Shown here piece by piece: positions 43,071-52,438 of a DNA stretch of 64,000 nucleotides. Under the pieces are notes generated by a model. The model ran no database searches. It was not told the DNA's origin and was given only the letters and a program-made list of their open reading frames with translations. The stretch is taken from positions 1 to 64,000 of the forward strand of contig NCRC01000019.1 of assembly GCA_002894685.1 (NCBI GenBank), written 5' to 3'. A program made the position numbers and the translations under genes. The stretch's first letter is position 1; each line of letters opens with the position of its first letter. This stretch comes from Salinivenus lutea. Lineage in GTDB: Bacteria; Bacteroidota; Rhodothermia; Rhodothermales; Salinibacteraceae.

Positions 43071-45581
43071 GTGACGTGGCCTTCTCCTCTTGACCGCGCC
43101 CTGCGGGAAGCCGTAACGCTGGGCATCGTCCTGCTGGCGGTCCTCCTGCTGGGGCGCGGGCTGGAGTTTCTCTTTGTGGCCCGTGCGCACTCGCTCGGGG
43201 TGCCCCTCTGGCGATACGAGGCTCTCGGCCTCCTCCAGGACCTCGACCTGGGTCTTCTGCTGGCGGCCGGGGGCACGGCCCTGTACCTCGGACTCTCCGC
43301 CCTCAGCCGCCGACTGGCGGTCGGGCTGTACGGCGGGGCCCTCCTCGGTACGGGGCTTCTCAGCGTGGGGCTTGCGCGGTACTACGCCACGACCCTCCAG
43401 CCCCTGGGCACCGACCTCTGGGCCTACAGCCTCCCGGAGGTGACCAGCACCGTGCAGGCCTCCACCGCCGCCGGCCCGCTGTTCTGGCTCGGCGCCGTCG
43501 GAATCGCCGTCCTCGCGGTCGGGGGGCTCGTCGCCGCCGTCCGGCGCCCGGTCCCCTCCCGCGTTTCGTACGCGGGCGTGGCGCTCATGCTCGGGGGCCT
43601 GGTCGCCTCCCCGCCCCCGCCCGGAGCCGACGCGCCCGGCACCGAGCATCTTGCCACGAGCAAGGTCGGCTATTTTGCCGCGGAGACGCTGTCGCTCCTC
43701 TCCTCGTCGCCCCCGTCCGCGGCGTCCCTGGCGTCGGCGTCCGATGCCGACTCGTCGCAGCGCCCCTACCCGTGGATGCATCGGCCGTCGTCCGCCGATG
43801 TGCTGGGCCCATTTTTTGAGGACGCAGCCACCGGGGAACCCGCCCGTCCGCCGAATCTGGTCTTCATTATCTTCGAGGGGCTGGGGACAACCTTCGTCGG
43901 GGACGACGCCCGCTACGGCGGGTTCACGCCCTTTGTCGACTCCCTGGCGCAGGAGGGGCTCTACTGGCCCAACATGCTGAGCACCACCGGGCGCACCTTC
44001 GGCATCATGCCGTCCCTCTTCGGGTCGCTCCCCTACGCCGAGCGTGGCTTCATGGCCCTGGGCGCAGACATGCCCCGCCACCAAACCCTCATCCGGCTGC
44101 TCGGCGAACGGGGCTACGACACCCACTACTACAGCGGGTTCGACCTCTCCTTCGACAATGTCGACCAGTTCCTGGACCGGCAGGCGGTGGACCACGTCGT
44201 CGGCCGGCAGGGCCTGGACGCCCGCTTCGGGGGCGATCCGGGGGTGGAAACGCGCTACTGGGGCTACCCCGACAAGGAGATGTTCTCCCTCGTGTCGACC
44301 CTCCTGGATACGGTGGGCCGGGGGCCGCGGCTCGAAATCTACCACACCCTGCAGACGCACGAGCCGTTTGAGGTGCCGACCCCGGCGGCCTACCAGAACC
44401 GTTTCGAGCAGCGCCTCCGCACGCTCGACCGGCGGCCGGAGGTCCGGGAGCGATACCGCACCTACCAATCGCAGCTCACGACCTTCCTCTACACCGACGA
44501 CGCCCTCCGGGAGTTTTTTGCCTCGTACCGGCAGCGCCCCGAGTTCGACAACACGATCTTCGTGATCACCGGGGATCACCGGCTCATTCCGATTCCCCAG
44601 CCCAACCAGATCGCCCGGTACCACGTCCCCCTCATCGTCTACTCCCCCCTCCTCGACCGGCGCGCGACCTTCCGGTCCGTCTCCACGCTGGCCGACGTCC
44701 CGCCCACCCTGCTTTCCCTCCTGGGCGACACGTACGGCCAACCGCTCCCCGACCGGGCCCACTGGCTCGGCAGCGGCCTCGATACCACGCGGCAGTTCCG
44801 CAGCACGCACGCGATGCCGCTGATGCGCAACAAGAACCAGCTGATCGACTATCTACACCGGGACTACTACCTGTCCGGCGACCAGCTCTACCGCCTGACG
44901 GAATCGATGGGCCTGACGCCGGTGGACCAGCCCGACACCCGGCGCACGCTGGAGGGACGGCTGGCCCGCTTCAAACAGGTCAACCGGTACGTCACCCAGG
45001 AAGACAAACTGTTCGACCCGGACGTCCCCCTCGCCGACCTGCCGACGGCCCCGCCCCTCCAGCCCGCCGATTCGGGTGCCGTCCGCCCCGACGCAGAGGC
45101 CGTGCTCGCCCGGATCGAGGAGCAGGCGATGGCGCCCGACGAGCAGTTTCAGCTGGCCCGCCAAAACGCATTCGCGGGGAACTACGCCGTCGCCCGCGCG
45201 ATTGCCCGCCGGGTGCTGGACGCCCACCCCGAGTACCACGACGTGCGCCTGCTGCTGGGCCGCACCTACGCCTGGACGCACCAGTTCGAGACGGCTCGTG
45301 CGCACTTCCGGGCGGTTCTGGACCGCGAGGAGACGTATCTCGACGCCTACAACGCGCTGGCCGACGCGGAGCGGTGGGCCGAACGGCCCCGGACCGCCCT
45401 CCAGGTGCTCGACACCGGCCTCCAGCACCACCCAGAGGCCCCGTCCCTCCTTACCAAGAAGGCCGAGGTCCTGCTGACCCTGGACCGGACCGCCGACGCC
45501 CGCCCCGTGGTCCGCCGGCTGGAGCAGGTGGCCCCGGGGTCCGACGCGCTCTCCACCCTCAAAGAACGGGTTCGCTCGTAG
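43071..45581 (+). CDS. LtaS-like sulfatase/phosphoglycol-transferase membrane protein with TPR tail
   Basis: An 836-residue protein starting at GTG. About four to five N-terminal helices (residues about 13-180) anchor a sulfatase-fold domain (about 260-600). Glu269 in VFIIFEGLG, Thr309 in STTGRTFGIMPSL, His430 in LQTHEPF and Asp502-His503 in VITGDHR correspond to the LtaS metal and nucleophile residues. A TPR region (about 690-830) ends the protein. This family transfers phosphoglycerol or phosphoethanolamine, or hydrolyses sulfate. The next gene, 5 bp away, is a TPR/barrel protein, so it may decorate a glycan before export. Confidence 0.85.
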   Translation: MTWPSPLDRALREAVTLGIVLLAVLLLGRGLEFLFVARAHSLGVPLWRYEALGLLQDLDLGLLLAAGGTALYLGLSALSRRLAVGLYGGALLGTGLLSVGLARYYATTLQPLGTDLWAYSLPEVTSTVQASTAAGPLFWLGAVGIAVLAVGGLVAAVRRPVPSRVSYAGVALMLGGLVASPPPPGADAPGTEHLATSKVGYFAAETLSLLSSSPPSAASLASASDADSSQRPYPWMHRPSSADVLGPFFEDAATGEPARPPNLVFIIFEGLGTTFVGDDARYGGFTPFVDSLAQEGLYWPNMLSTTGRTFGIMPSLFGSLPYAERGFMALGADMPRHQTLIRLLGERGYDTHYYSGFDLSFDNVDQFLDRQAVDHVVGRQGLDARFGGDPGVETRYWGYPDKEMFSLVSTLLDTVGRGPRLEIYHTLQTHEPFEVPTPAAYQNRFEQRLRTLDRRPEVRERYRTYQSQLTTFLYTDDALREFFASYRQRPEFDNTIFVITGDHRLIPIPQPNQIARYHVPLIVYSPLLDRRATFRSVSTLADVPPTLLSLLGDTYGQPLPDRAHWLGSGLDTTRQFRSTHAMPLMRNKNQLIDYLHRDYYLSGDQLYRLTESMGLTPVDQPDTRRTLEGRLARFKQVNRYVTQEDKLFDPDVPLADLPTAPPLQPADSGAVRPDAEAVLARIEEQAMAPDEQFQLARQNAFAGNYAVARAIARRVLDAHPEYHDVRLLLGRTYAWTHQFETARAHFRAVLDREETYLDAYNALADAERWAERPRTALQVLDTGLQHHPEAPSLLTKKAEVLLTLDRTADARPVVRRLEQVAPGSDALSTLKERVRS

Positions 45582-45586
45582 TCGCC

Positions 45587-46822
45587 ATGCCCCGGTCGTC
45601 CGTATTCGTTGCGTTGGCCGCTCCACTGCTCGCAGTGGCCCTGGTCGTCCCGCCCCCGGCCGCCGGGCAGTCGGTTGACTCCCTCTTCAGCCGGGCCCGG
45701 GCCGTGGCGTTTCAGGAGGGCGACTACGAGCAGGCCCGCGCCCTCGCCTACCGCGCGCTCGACCGGAGCCCCGACTACCACGGCATCCGCGTCTTCGCCG
45801 CCCGGACGTGGGCGTGGGAGGGCCGCCGCGACACCGCCCGCACCGAACTCCGGTATGTACTGGAGCGGGCCCCCAACCACTACGAGGGGCTCAAGGCCAT
45901 GATCGACGTGCAGATGTGGTCGGACCAGCCCAACCAGGCCCTCACCTACGCCAATCAGGCCCTTGAGCACTACCCCGAGGACGCCGACTTCCTGAACAAG
46001 CGGGCCAGCCTCCTGCGCTGGCTCAATCGTCCGGCCGCCGCCCGGCGCCAGCTTCTCTCTCTTCTCGAACGGAATCCTTCCGACGAGACCGCCCGCCGCA
46101 CCCTCCAACAGGTGCGGGCCGAGCAGCGAACGTACACGGCCACCGCCACGTACCAGCGCAGCTCGTTTACGAGCGGCCTCGTCCCCTGGCACGTGGGCAG
46201 CATATCGGTGAGCCGCCCCACCCCCATCGGGACCCTCATCGGCCGGGCCCGCTACGCCAATCGATTCGCGAGCAGTGGGCTGCAGTTTGAAGTCGATGCC
46301 TATCCCTCCCTCGCCTCCGGCCTGTACGCCTACCTGAGCGCCGGGGCCTCGGCCTCCGCCATCTTCCCCGGGTATCGGTTTGGGGCGTCCCTCTACAAGA
46401 GCCTGCCCCGGAGCCTCACGGGCGAACTCGGCACCCGCTACCTGAACTTCGGCGGGGGCGGGGTCTTCGTGCACACCGCCTCCCTCACAAAGTACTACGG
46501 CAACTACCTCCTTCGGGCCGGCACGTACGTCACTCCGTCCGGAAGCGGCACGTCGGTCTCCGTGAACGGGACCGTCCGTCGGTACCTGGGCGGGGCGACA
46601 ACCTACGTGGGCCTGAGCGGCAGTGTGGGCTCGGCCCCCAGCGACCCCACCTTTCAGGACGACGTGGAGCGCCTCCGATCGTGGGGCGTCTCCGCGGAGG
46701 GGCAGACGCCCCTGGGCGCGCGCACGCTGCTGAGCGGATCGGTCGGCTACGACTTTGAGGAGTTCGCGGCCCGCTCCCGGGGCCAGATCAGCGTCAGCCT
46801 CTCTGTGAGTTATGACTTTTAG
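45587..46822 (+). CDS. YaiO-type outer-membrane beta-barrel with N-terminal TPRs
   Basis: A 411-residue exported protein with a signal peptide to about residue 27. Residues about 30-160 are TPR repeats (for example EQARALAYRALDRSPDYHGI), and about 182-411 form an outer-membrane barrel with alternating strands and a terminal Phe (ISVSLSVSYDF). This is the YaiO family, which resembles a small version of PgaA and of the NfrA outer-membrane parts of glycan export systems. It is co-transcribed with the sulfatase gene and converges on the glycosyltransferase gene (27-bp gap). Confidence 0.87.
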   Translation: MPRSSVFVALAAPLLAVALVVPPPAAGQSVDSLFSRARAVAFQEGDYEQARALAYRALDRSPDYHGIRVFAARTWAWEGRRDTARTELRYVLERAPNHYEGLKAMIDVQMWSDQPNQALTYANQALEHYPEDADFLNKRASLLRWLNRPAAARRQLLSLLERNPSDETARRTLQQVRAEQRTYTATATYQRSSFTSGLVPWHVGSISVSRPTPIGTLIGRARYANRFASSGLQFEVDAYPSLASGLYAYLSAGASASAIFPGYRFGASLYKSLPRSLTGELGTRYLNFGGGGVFVHTASLTKYYGNYLLRAGTYVTPSGSGTSVSVNGTVRRYLGGATTYVGLSGSVGSAPSDPTFQDDVERLRSWGVSAEGQTPLGARTLLSGSVGYDFEEFAARSRGQISVSLSVSYDF

Positions 46823-46849
46823 CCCCGCGGGGTCCTGCTGTCCCCGTCC

Positions 46850-48256
46850 TCAGGAGTCCGCCGTACGAAACCCACTGCGCTCCATCACGCCCCATCCTTC
46901 CTTGCTCCGGAAGTACGACCAGAGCCCCTTGATGCGCCACCAGGCATTGAGTTGCCGGTAGCCGAACATTTCGACCACCGGCAGCGCCAGGAGCTGCAGC
47001 AGGTCGGCGGTCGACTCGTACCGGCGAAAGGAGAGCTCTTCCAGCGCCACCGCGCTGAGGGACAGCGCCATCCCCAGCACGAACGCCACCAGAAAGAAGG
47101 CAAGGGCAAACGGCCCGGAGATCGCGCCCATCGAAAGGGCAATCACGAACATCACGTAGCCGAGCGCCTCCACGATTGGGCCGAACGTCTCCAGGACGTA
47201 GAAAAATGGGTACGCCCCGAGCCCCACGCGCCCGTAGCGGGGATTGGCCAGCATGCGCTGGTGACGAACCATGGTGTCGGCGAGGCCTCGCTGCCAGCGA
47301 TCCCGCTGGCTGCCCAGCACCCGGAGGGTCGACGGCACTTCGGTCCAGGCCACCGGGTCGGGAACGAAGCGAATCTGGTAGTCGCGGTCGTCCTCCCGCA
47401 TGCGGCGGTGCATGCGCACCACCAGCTCCATGTCTTCGCCGACCGTGTCGGTGGCGTACCCACCCACGTCGACCACCGTCTCGCGCCGAAACAGCCCGAA
47501 CGCACCCGAAATGATGAGCATGGCCCCGAGGGCGTCCCATCCCACCCGGCCAAAGAAAAACGCCCGGAGGTACTCCAGCACCTGCAGCTTGGGCAGCCAC
47601 CGGCTCGGCATGCCCACCTCCTGTACGCGTCCCGCCCGGACGCTGCACCCGTTCGCCACCCGCACGATGCCCCCCACCGCAATCGTCGATCGGTCCTCCA
47701 GGAACGGACGGATCATACGAATCAGCCCCTCGCCCTCCACGAGCGTGTCGGCGTCCATGGCACAGAAATAGGGCGTGTTGCAAAAGTTGATCCCCGTATT
47801 CAGGGCGTCGGCCTTGCCGCCGTTGTCCTTGTCGATCACCCAAAGATTGGGGTGGATCTGGCTCTGGTAGACCTCCCGCACGTCCGCCGTGGGAAGCGTC
47901 GCCGTGGGCGGGCGGCTGGCGGGGGCGAGGTCGAAGGCCGCGTGGAGGCGCTCCATCGTGGCGTCGCCGGACCCGTCGTTGACCACCATCACCTCAAAAT
48001 TCGGGTAGTCGAGGCTCAAAAAGGCCCGGGTAGACTCGATGCAGGTGGCCTCCTCGTTGTAGGCCGGCGCGATGAGCGTGATGGGGGGAAGCGCCTCCGA
48101 GGTGAGCGCCTCTTCGGGGCTGTAGGCCGAGAGCAGGTGCCGGTACCGGACCAGCGCCCCGAACGTGACCAGGGTCATGACCAGGTAGCCCGAATTGAGC
48201 AGGACGAAATACCCCAGAAGGAGATAATTCGTCCACTGCAAGATCGTCTGTATCAT
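46850..48256 (-). CDS. processive-type family 2 glycosyltransferase
   Basis: A 468-residue inner-membrane enzyme. A helix at about 10-35 is followed by a GT-A domain: ITLIAPAYNEEATCIES, MVVNDGSGDAT, DKDNGGKADALN, CAMDADTLVEG (Asp168/170) and DTVGEDMELVVRMHRRMRED with Asp275. SQRDRWQRGL (residues 316-325) is the Q(Q/R)xRW motif of chain-elongating synthases such as PgaC, HasA and BcsA. Two to three C-terminal helices (about 345-415) could form a pore. There is no PilZ domain. The start shares ATGA with the HEAT gene, so it is coupled to it. Confidence 0.92.
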   Translation of the reverse strand: MIQTILQWTNYLLLGYFVLLNSGYLVMTLVTFGALVRYRHLLSAYSPEEALTSEALPPITLIAPAYNEEATCIESTRAFLSLDYPNFEVMVVNDGSGDATMERLHAAFDLAPASRPPTATLPTADVREVYQSQIHPNLWVIDKDNGGKADALNTGINFCNTPYFCAMDADTLVEGEGLIRMIRPFLEDRSTIAVGGIVRVANGCSVRAGRVQEVGMPSRWLPKLQVLEYLRAFFFGRVGWDALGAMLIISGAFGLFRRETVVDVGGYATDTVGEDMELVVRMHRRMREDDRDYQIRFVPDPVAWTEVPSTLRVLGSQRDRWQRGLADTMVRHQRMLANPRYGRVGLGAYPFFYVLETFGPIVEALGYVMFVIALSMGAISGPFALAFFLVAFVLGMALSLSAVALEELSFRRYESTADLLQLLALPVVEMFGYRQLNAWWRIKGLWSYFRSKEGWGVMERSGFRTADS

Positions 48257-49341
48257 GCCGGGGCGGGGAGCACGTCCGAGGCGAGGGCGGCGCGAGGGTG
48301 GTCTGATTGGCGGATGCGGTGCAGGGGGCCGGGGCGTCCCAGTTCGAGAAGGCTTTTGGCGGCACTCAGCGCGACCCAGCGGGAGTCGTCCCCGCGGACA
48401 AGGGCGGCGAGCAGCGGCTCTTCCGCTCGGTCCCCCAATCGGCCGAGCGCACGGGCGGCGTGGATGCGAACGAACGGCACCTCCGACGCCAGGTAGGGCC
48501 GCACCTCATCCACGTGGCGCGACTGACCGACCCGCCGGATCAGCCGGAGCAGCCCGGCCACCAGCTCGGGCTCGGGGGCCGACGAGGCGTCGGGAGCGTC
48601 CCGCAGGAGGCGTGCGGCCCCCGCCGCGGCGTCGCTATCGCCCAGCCAGCGCAGCGTTTCGGCCGCACACACCCGCACAAACGTCGACCGCTCGTCGTCT
48701 GCCAGGGCCGCCCGAAAGGTCGGCGCCGCGTCCTCCCCGAGCTCCAGGAGGGCCGAGGTCACCTGCCGGCGGTCCATGTTCTGGAGCCGATCGAGCACGC
48801 CCAGCAGCCGCTCCGCATCCTCCGGATGCCCCAGCTGCGCGAGGCGACGCAGTGCCATGCCCACAACCCGGCCCGACGGGTCGTCGAGCCGCTCCCGGAG
48901 GGCGTCCGCGTAGGCGTCTCCTCCCAGAAGGCCCAACCGCTGGACGGCCTGGGCCCGGACCAGCGGCCACCGGGCGGTCAATGTGTCCGCCACGGCGTCG
49001 AGGAAGGGCGCGGCCACGGCGCGAATTTGGCGGAGGGCCTCCCCCCGCACCGTCGTGGCGTACGGCACCAGAAACGACAGGAAGGCCGTGCGCTGGGCCC
49101 GCGACACCGACTCCGCAAAGGCATCGGGCGACCGTTCCCCGGCCAGCACGTCCAGCAGCCCCTCCCGCCAGGCCGTCCGGCGCGCCCTCTCCGTCCGGGC
49201 CTGGCGCCGGGACCAGAGGTGAAGCCCCAGGGCCACCACGGCAAACACAAGAGAGAGGGCCGTCAGGATCAGGGTCGCCCAAATGAGGACGGTGAGGACG
49301 GGGGACGCCTCCGATACGAAGGGGACGGGGCCAGAAAACAT
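48253..49341 (-). CDS. membrane-anchored HEAT-repeat protein
   Basis: A 362-residue protein with one N-terminal helix (about 14-42, SPVLTVLIWATLILTALSLV) and a long cytosolic array of HEAT-like repeats, for example VRAQAVQRLGLLGGDAYADA and VRIHAARALGRLGDRAEEPL. Such scaffolds bind other proteins. It lies between the degenerate receiver gene and the glycosyltransferase gene, with its stop inside the glycosyltransferase start (ATGA). This fits a partner of the synthase; the partner itself is not identified. Confidence 0.82.
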   Translation of the reverse strand: MFSGPVPFVSEASPVLTVLIWATLILTALSLVFAVVALGLHLWSRRQARTERARRTAWREGLLDVLAGERSPDAFAESVSRAQRTAFLSFLVPYATTVRGEALRQIRAVAAPFLDAVADTLTARWPLVRAQAVQRLGLLGGDAYADALRERLDDPSGRVVGMALRRLAQLGHPEDAERLLGVLDRLQNMDRRQVTSALLELGEDAAPTFRAALADDERSTFVRVCAAETLRWLGDSDAAAGAARLLRDAPDASSAPEPELVAGLLRLIRRVGQSRHVDEVRPYLASEVPFVRIHAARALGRLGDRAEEPLLAALVRGDDSRWVALSAAKSLLELGRPGPLHRIRQSDHPRAALASDVLPAPA

Positions 49342-49367
49342 CCGGCACAACGGGGTGAGGGAACGAA

Positions 49368-49787
49368 TTACTCGGTGCTCAGGGCCTCCGGAACGCTCGA
49401 CGGACGCGCGGCGGCCCGAAACTGGAGGCATCGCTGGATGCGGGCCACGGCCACCCGGGGAGCGAACGGGCGCGTGATAAACTCGGCCGCCCCCATTTCG
49501 AAGGCGCGCACAATCTCATCGTCGTTGCCGCGTCGCCCTAGCAACACGACGGGCGGGCACATGGGAGGAAGCGACCGCAGGAGCTCAAGTCCGGTCCGGC
49601 CGGGGAGGCGCACCTGAGCCACGACCACGTCGATGTCGGTCTCCTGAATGCGTTCGTGTGCCGCCTCGCCATCCTCGACCCGTGGCACCTCAAGGCCGGC
49701 GCGTCGGAGCCGGTCGCCCAGAAGATCGGCACTGGGCTGATGCTCTAAAGCCAGGAGAACCGTGGTGTGGGTGGCGTCTACATCCAT
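49368..49787 (-). CDS. degenerate receiver-domain protein (pseudoreceiver)
   Basis: A 139-residue single receiver domain. It has the fold pattern (VVLLALEHQPSADLL at the first strand, VVVAQVRLPGRTGLELLRS, AAEFITRPFAPRV). However, the acidic pair is replaced by Glu15-His16, the phospho-Asp by Gln58 in VAQVRLP, the Thr/Ser by Gly84 in VLLGRRG, and the Lys by Arg106 in ITRPF. So phosphorylation is not expected. It would work as a fixed-state or ligand-binding scaffold. A GTG/ATG choice at 49799 would add four residues. It lies 38 bp after the GGDEF gene and 26 bp before the HEAT gene. Confidence 0.85.
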   Translation of the reverse strand: MDVDATHTTVLLALEHQPSADLLGDRLRRAGLEVPRVEDGEAAHERIQETDIDVVVAQVRLPGRTGLELLRSLPPMCPPVVLLGRRGNDDEIVRAFEMGAAEFITRPFAPRVAVARIQRCLQFRAAARPSSVPEALSTE

Positions 49788-49825
49788 GCCGGGGCACATC
49801 GTCAAGAAGCAAAACGGTGGGGGGC

Positions 49826-52078
49826 CTAGGAGGCGTCGCGGGTGTTGATCGCTGATTCAGCGCCCCAGAGGCTACGCCAGGGCGGATGTGCAATCATGTT
49901 TTCGACCGCATCGGCGGCCACAGGGGGCGACAGAAGATAGCCCTGCCCGTAGGCGCACCCAAACGACCGGAGGAGCGACAGCTGCTCTTCCGTTTCAATG
50001 CCCTCGGCCGTCACCGTGAGATCCAACTGCCTGCCCAGATTTAGGACCGACCGCACGAGTGCCGTCCCCGCCTCGCTCTCCGGGACTTCGTCAATCAGTC
50101 CCCGGTCCAGCTTGAACCCGTCCACCGGGAACTTGAGAAGGGACTGCAGCGAGGAGTATCCGGTGCCAAAGTCATCAATTTCCATGCGGATGCCGAGGGA
50201 CTGGAGCTTTTGCACCTCCGCCCAGCGGGTTGTCTCCCCCGTTCCGACGGCGCGCTCCGTGATCTCCATCGTGAAATCGGACGGTCCGATGTCGTATCGC
50301 TGCAGCACCGTCGCCACAAAGTCCTTGGTGTCCGGCTGGAAGAACTCCTGGCGGGAGAAGTTGCCACTGAGCGAGAGCTCCCACTCCCGGTTGAAGGTCG
50401 ACCGGAGGTCGTGCAGGACGGCACAGGCGGAGTCAATCACCTGGTGCCCAATGGGGACGATGAGGCCCGTTTCCTCCGCCACATCGAGGAACGCCCCGGG
50501 CGATACCAGCTCGCCGTCGGGACGGCGCCACCGAGCCAGCACCTCAAACCCGAAGAGCCGCCCCTCCTCCAACCCCACGATGGGCAGGAAGAACGGCTCA
50601 AACTCCTCCCGCTCCACGCCGCGGCGGAGGGCCGCATCCATCCGAAGCCGCGTGTCGACCTTCTCCGTCATGGTCGGCTCGTGGATGGCCACGTCCTGGG
50701 TCATCGCGTCCTTGGCCTCGTACATCGCCACGTCGGCGTCCCGCAGGGCGGCCTCCGCCGACTCGTACTGCGAGAGGTCCGGCACAATCCCAATGCTGGC
50801 CCCCACGAACACCTCCTGTCCGTCAATGTCGAGGGGCGTCCCGATTGCCTCCAAGATGCGGTGGGCAACGTCGGTGGCCTCGGGTTCCGTCTGCCCCGAT
50901 CGCAGCCACACCACGAACTCGTCGCCCCCCAACCGGGCCACCACATCCCCGTCCCGCACGGCCGACCGGAGCCGACGGGCCACCACTTGGAGCAACCGAT
51001 CGCCCGCGCTGTGGCCCAGGCTGTCGTTGACCTCTTTGAAGCGGTCCAGGTCCATGAAGAGGAGGGCCCCGGACGCAGGGTCGGCGGCCGGGTCATCGGC
51101 GTCCGCGTCGTTGGGGGCAAGGGCCGCGTCCAGTCGCTGGTCGAGGGCCTCCCGGCCCAGCAGACCGGTAAGCTGGTCGTAGGTGGCCCGGTGCTCCAGC
51201 TCATCTTCGCGGGCCCGCCGCTCGGTCACGTCGCGCTGGGCAGACACCCAGTGGGTGAGGCGCCCGTTCGCGTCGCGGACCGGGGTCACGGTCCACTCCA
51301 CCGTGTACGGCGTGCCGTCCTTGCGGTAGTTGACCGCTTCCACTTTCACGCTCGTCTGCGCCTTCAGGACCGAACGCACCTGATCCAGCGTCTCGCGGTC
51401 CGTTTCGGGGCCCTGGAGCATTCGCGGGGTGTTTCCGACCAGTTCCTCTCGCTCGTATCCGGTGAGCTCGAGGAACGCCTCGTTGACCCAGACAATGCGG
51501 GGGCCGGGGGGATCGATGGGCTCCCCCTCGGTCACCACCACCGCCTCTTCAATCTGCTCCAGCGCCGAGGTCAAATACCCCACCTGATAGGTCCGCTGGC
51601 GCGACTCCAACAAGCCGGACACAAGATCCGCGAGGCGACGAAGCAGAGTCCGATCGGCGTCGCTGAACGACCGGGGCGTCGGGCCGCTCACGCACAGCGT
51701 GCCGACCCGATAGTCGTCCTCGACGGTAAGCGGCGCCCCGGCGTAAAACCGAATGCCGTCCGTCTTCAGCGCAAACGGGTTGCCCTTGAATCGGTCGTCG
51801 GCCCGGGCATCCTCCACCACCAGGACCTCGGCCCCGTCAATGACGTGGGCACAAAATGAATCCTCCCGGGGCGTTTCTGAGATCCCGAGCCCGCAGGTGG
51901 CCTTGAACCACTGCCGATCCTCATCCACAAACGTCACGGCCGCGTTTGGGACGTCGAACACCTGTTGCGCAACCCTTACCACACGATCGAAGGCCGCCTC
52001 AGACTCGGTATCCAGGATGTCGAGCCGATGGAGGGCCTTAATACGGTCGGCCTCGTGTTCGGGGACGGGGTAGCTCAT
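49826..52078 (-). CDS. GAF-PAS-GGDEF-EAL c-di-GMP turnover protein
   Basis: A 750-residue cytosolic protein. GAF-like domain about 25-160, PAS about 165-285 (VWVNEAFLELTGYEREELVG), GGDEF about 290-460 and EAL about 490-730. GGDEF at 384-388 is intact, with an inhibitory RxxD (RDGD, 375-378) exactly five residues before it. The EAL motif is EVL (512-514); Asn573, Glu605, Asp635, Asp636, Lys656, Glu692, Glu695 and Gln712 are retained, so phosphodiesterase activity is plausible. The ATG at 52078 starts the GAF domain. It heads the glycosyltransferase operon and is divergent from susC. Confidence 0.95.
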   Translation of the reverse strand: MSYPVPEHEADRIKALHRLDILDTESEAAFDRVVRVAQQVFDVPNAAVTFVDEDRQWFKATCGLGISETPREDSFCAHVIDGAEVLVVEDARADDRFKGNPFALKTDGIRFYAGAPLTVEDDYRVGTLCVSGPTPRSFSDADRTLLRRLADLVSGLLESRQRTYQVGYLTSALEQIEEAVVVTEGEPIDPPGPRIVWVNEAFLELTGYEREELVGNTPRMLQGPETDRETLDQVRSVLKAQTSVKVEAVNYRKDGTPYTVEWTVTPVRDANGRLTHWVSAQRDVTERRAREDELEHRATYDQLTGLLGREALDQRLDAALAPNDADADDPAADPASGALLFMDLDRFKEVNDSLGHSAGDRLLQVVARRLRSAVRDGDVVARLGGDEFVVWLRSGQTEPEATDVAHRILEAIGTPLDIDGQEVFVGASIGIVPDLSQYESAEAALRDADVAMYEAKDAMTQDVAIHEPTMTEKVDTRLRMDAALRRGVEREEFEPFFLPIVGLEEGRLFGFEVLARWRRPDGELVSPGAFLDVAEETGLIVPIGHQVIDSACAVLHDLRSTFNREWELSLSGNFSRQEFFQPDTKDFVATVLQRYDIGPSDFTMEITERAVGTGETTRWAEVQKLQSLGIRMEIDDFGTGYSSLQSLLKFPVDGFKLDRGLIDEVPESEAGTALVRSVLNLGRQLDLTVTAEGIETEEQLSLLRSFGCAYGQGYLLSPPVAADAVENMIAHPPWRSLWGAESAINTRDAS

Positions 52079-52438
52079 CGGGTGGGGGATTTGGACAAGA
52101 GATACGGGCAAACCTCTCCACTCGGTGGGGGAAAGGCAAATCCCGGAACGTGGGCCCGGCGGAAAACGACGGGGGGCCCCTGCCGTCCGCCCGGGGGCAC
52201 TGGGACGGGGCCGACGGGCAAACAGGCGCCTCTTGGGCTGCGCCGATGGCGCAAATCGAGGGCCGCCGACGACGCAATCCGTTCCGGTCGGGAGCCCCGT
52301 CCGGCCCGGCGCATAGGAGGGGCGTTGCGGTGCTCCCACACGGCCCGTGTGGCCGGGAGCCCTCTCCCACGCATCCTACCCCTGGCGGTCCCCACCCAAC
52401 GGGACCCTACTCCCCCGGCCCCAACTCCTGTTGCCCCT
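52079..52438. other. 360-bp divergent regulatory gap
   Basis: Between the c-di-GMP gene and susC. It holds both promoters. There is an imperfect hairpin at 52332-52360, ahead of susC. No gene or tRNA seen. Confidence 0.4.
52332..52360 (+). promoter_or_regulatory. hairpin in susC leader
   Basis: GCTCC pairs with GGAGC, and inside it CACACG pairs with CGTGTG across a 3-nt loop, with a 4-nt bulge between the two stems. It lies about 79 nt ahead of the susC ATG. Confidence 0.35.
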
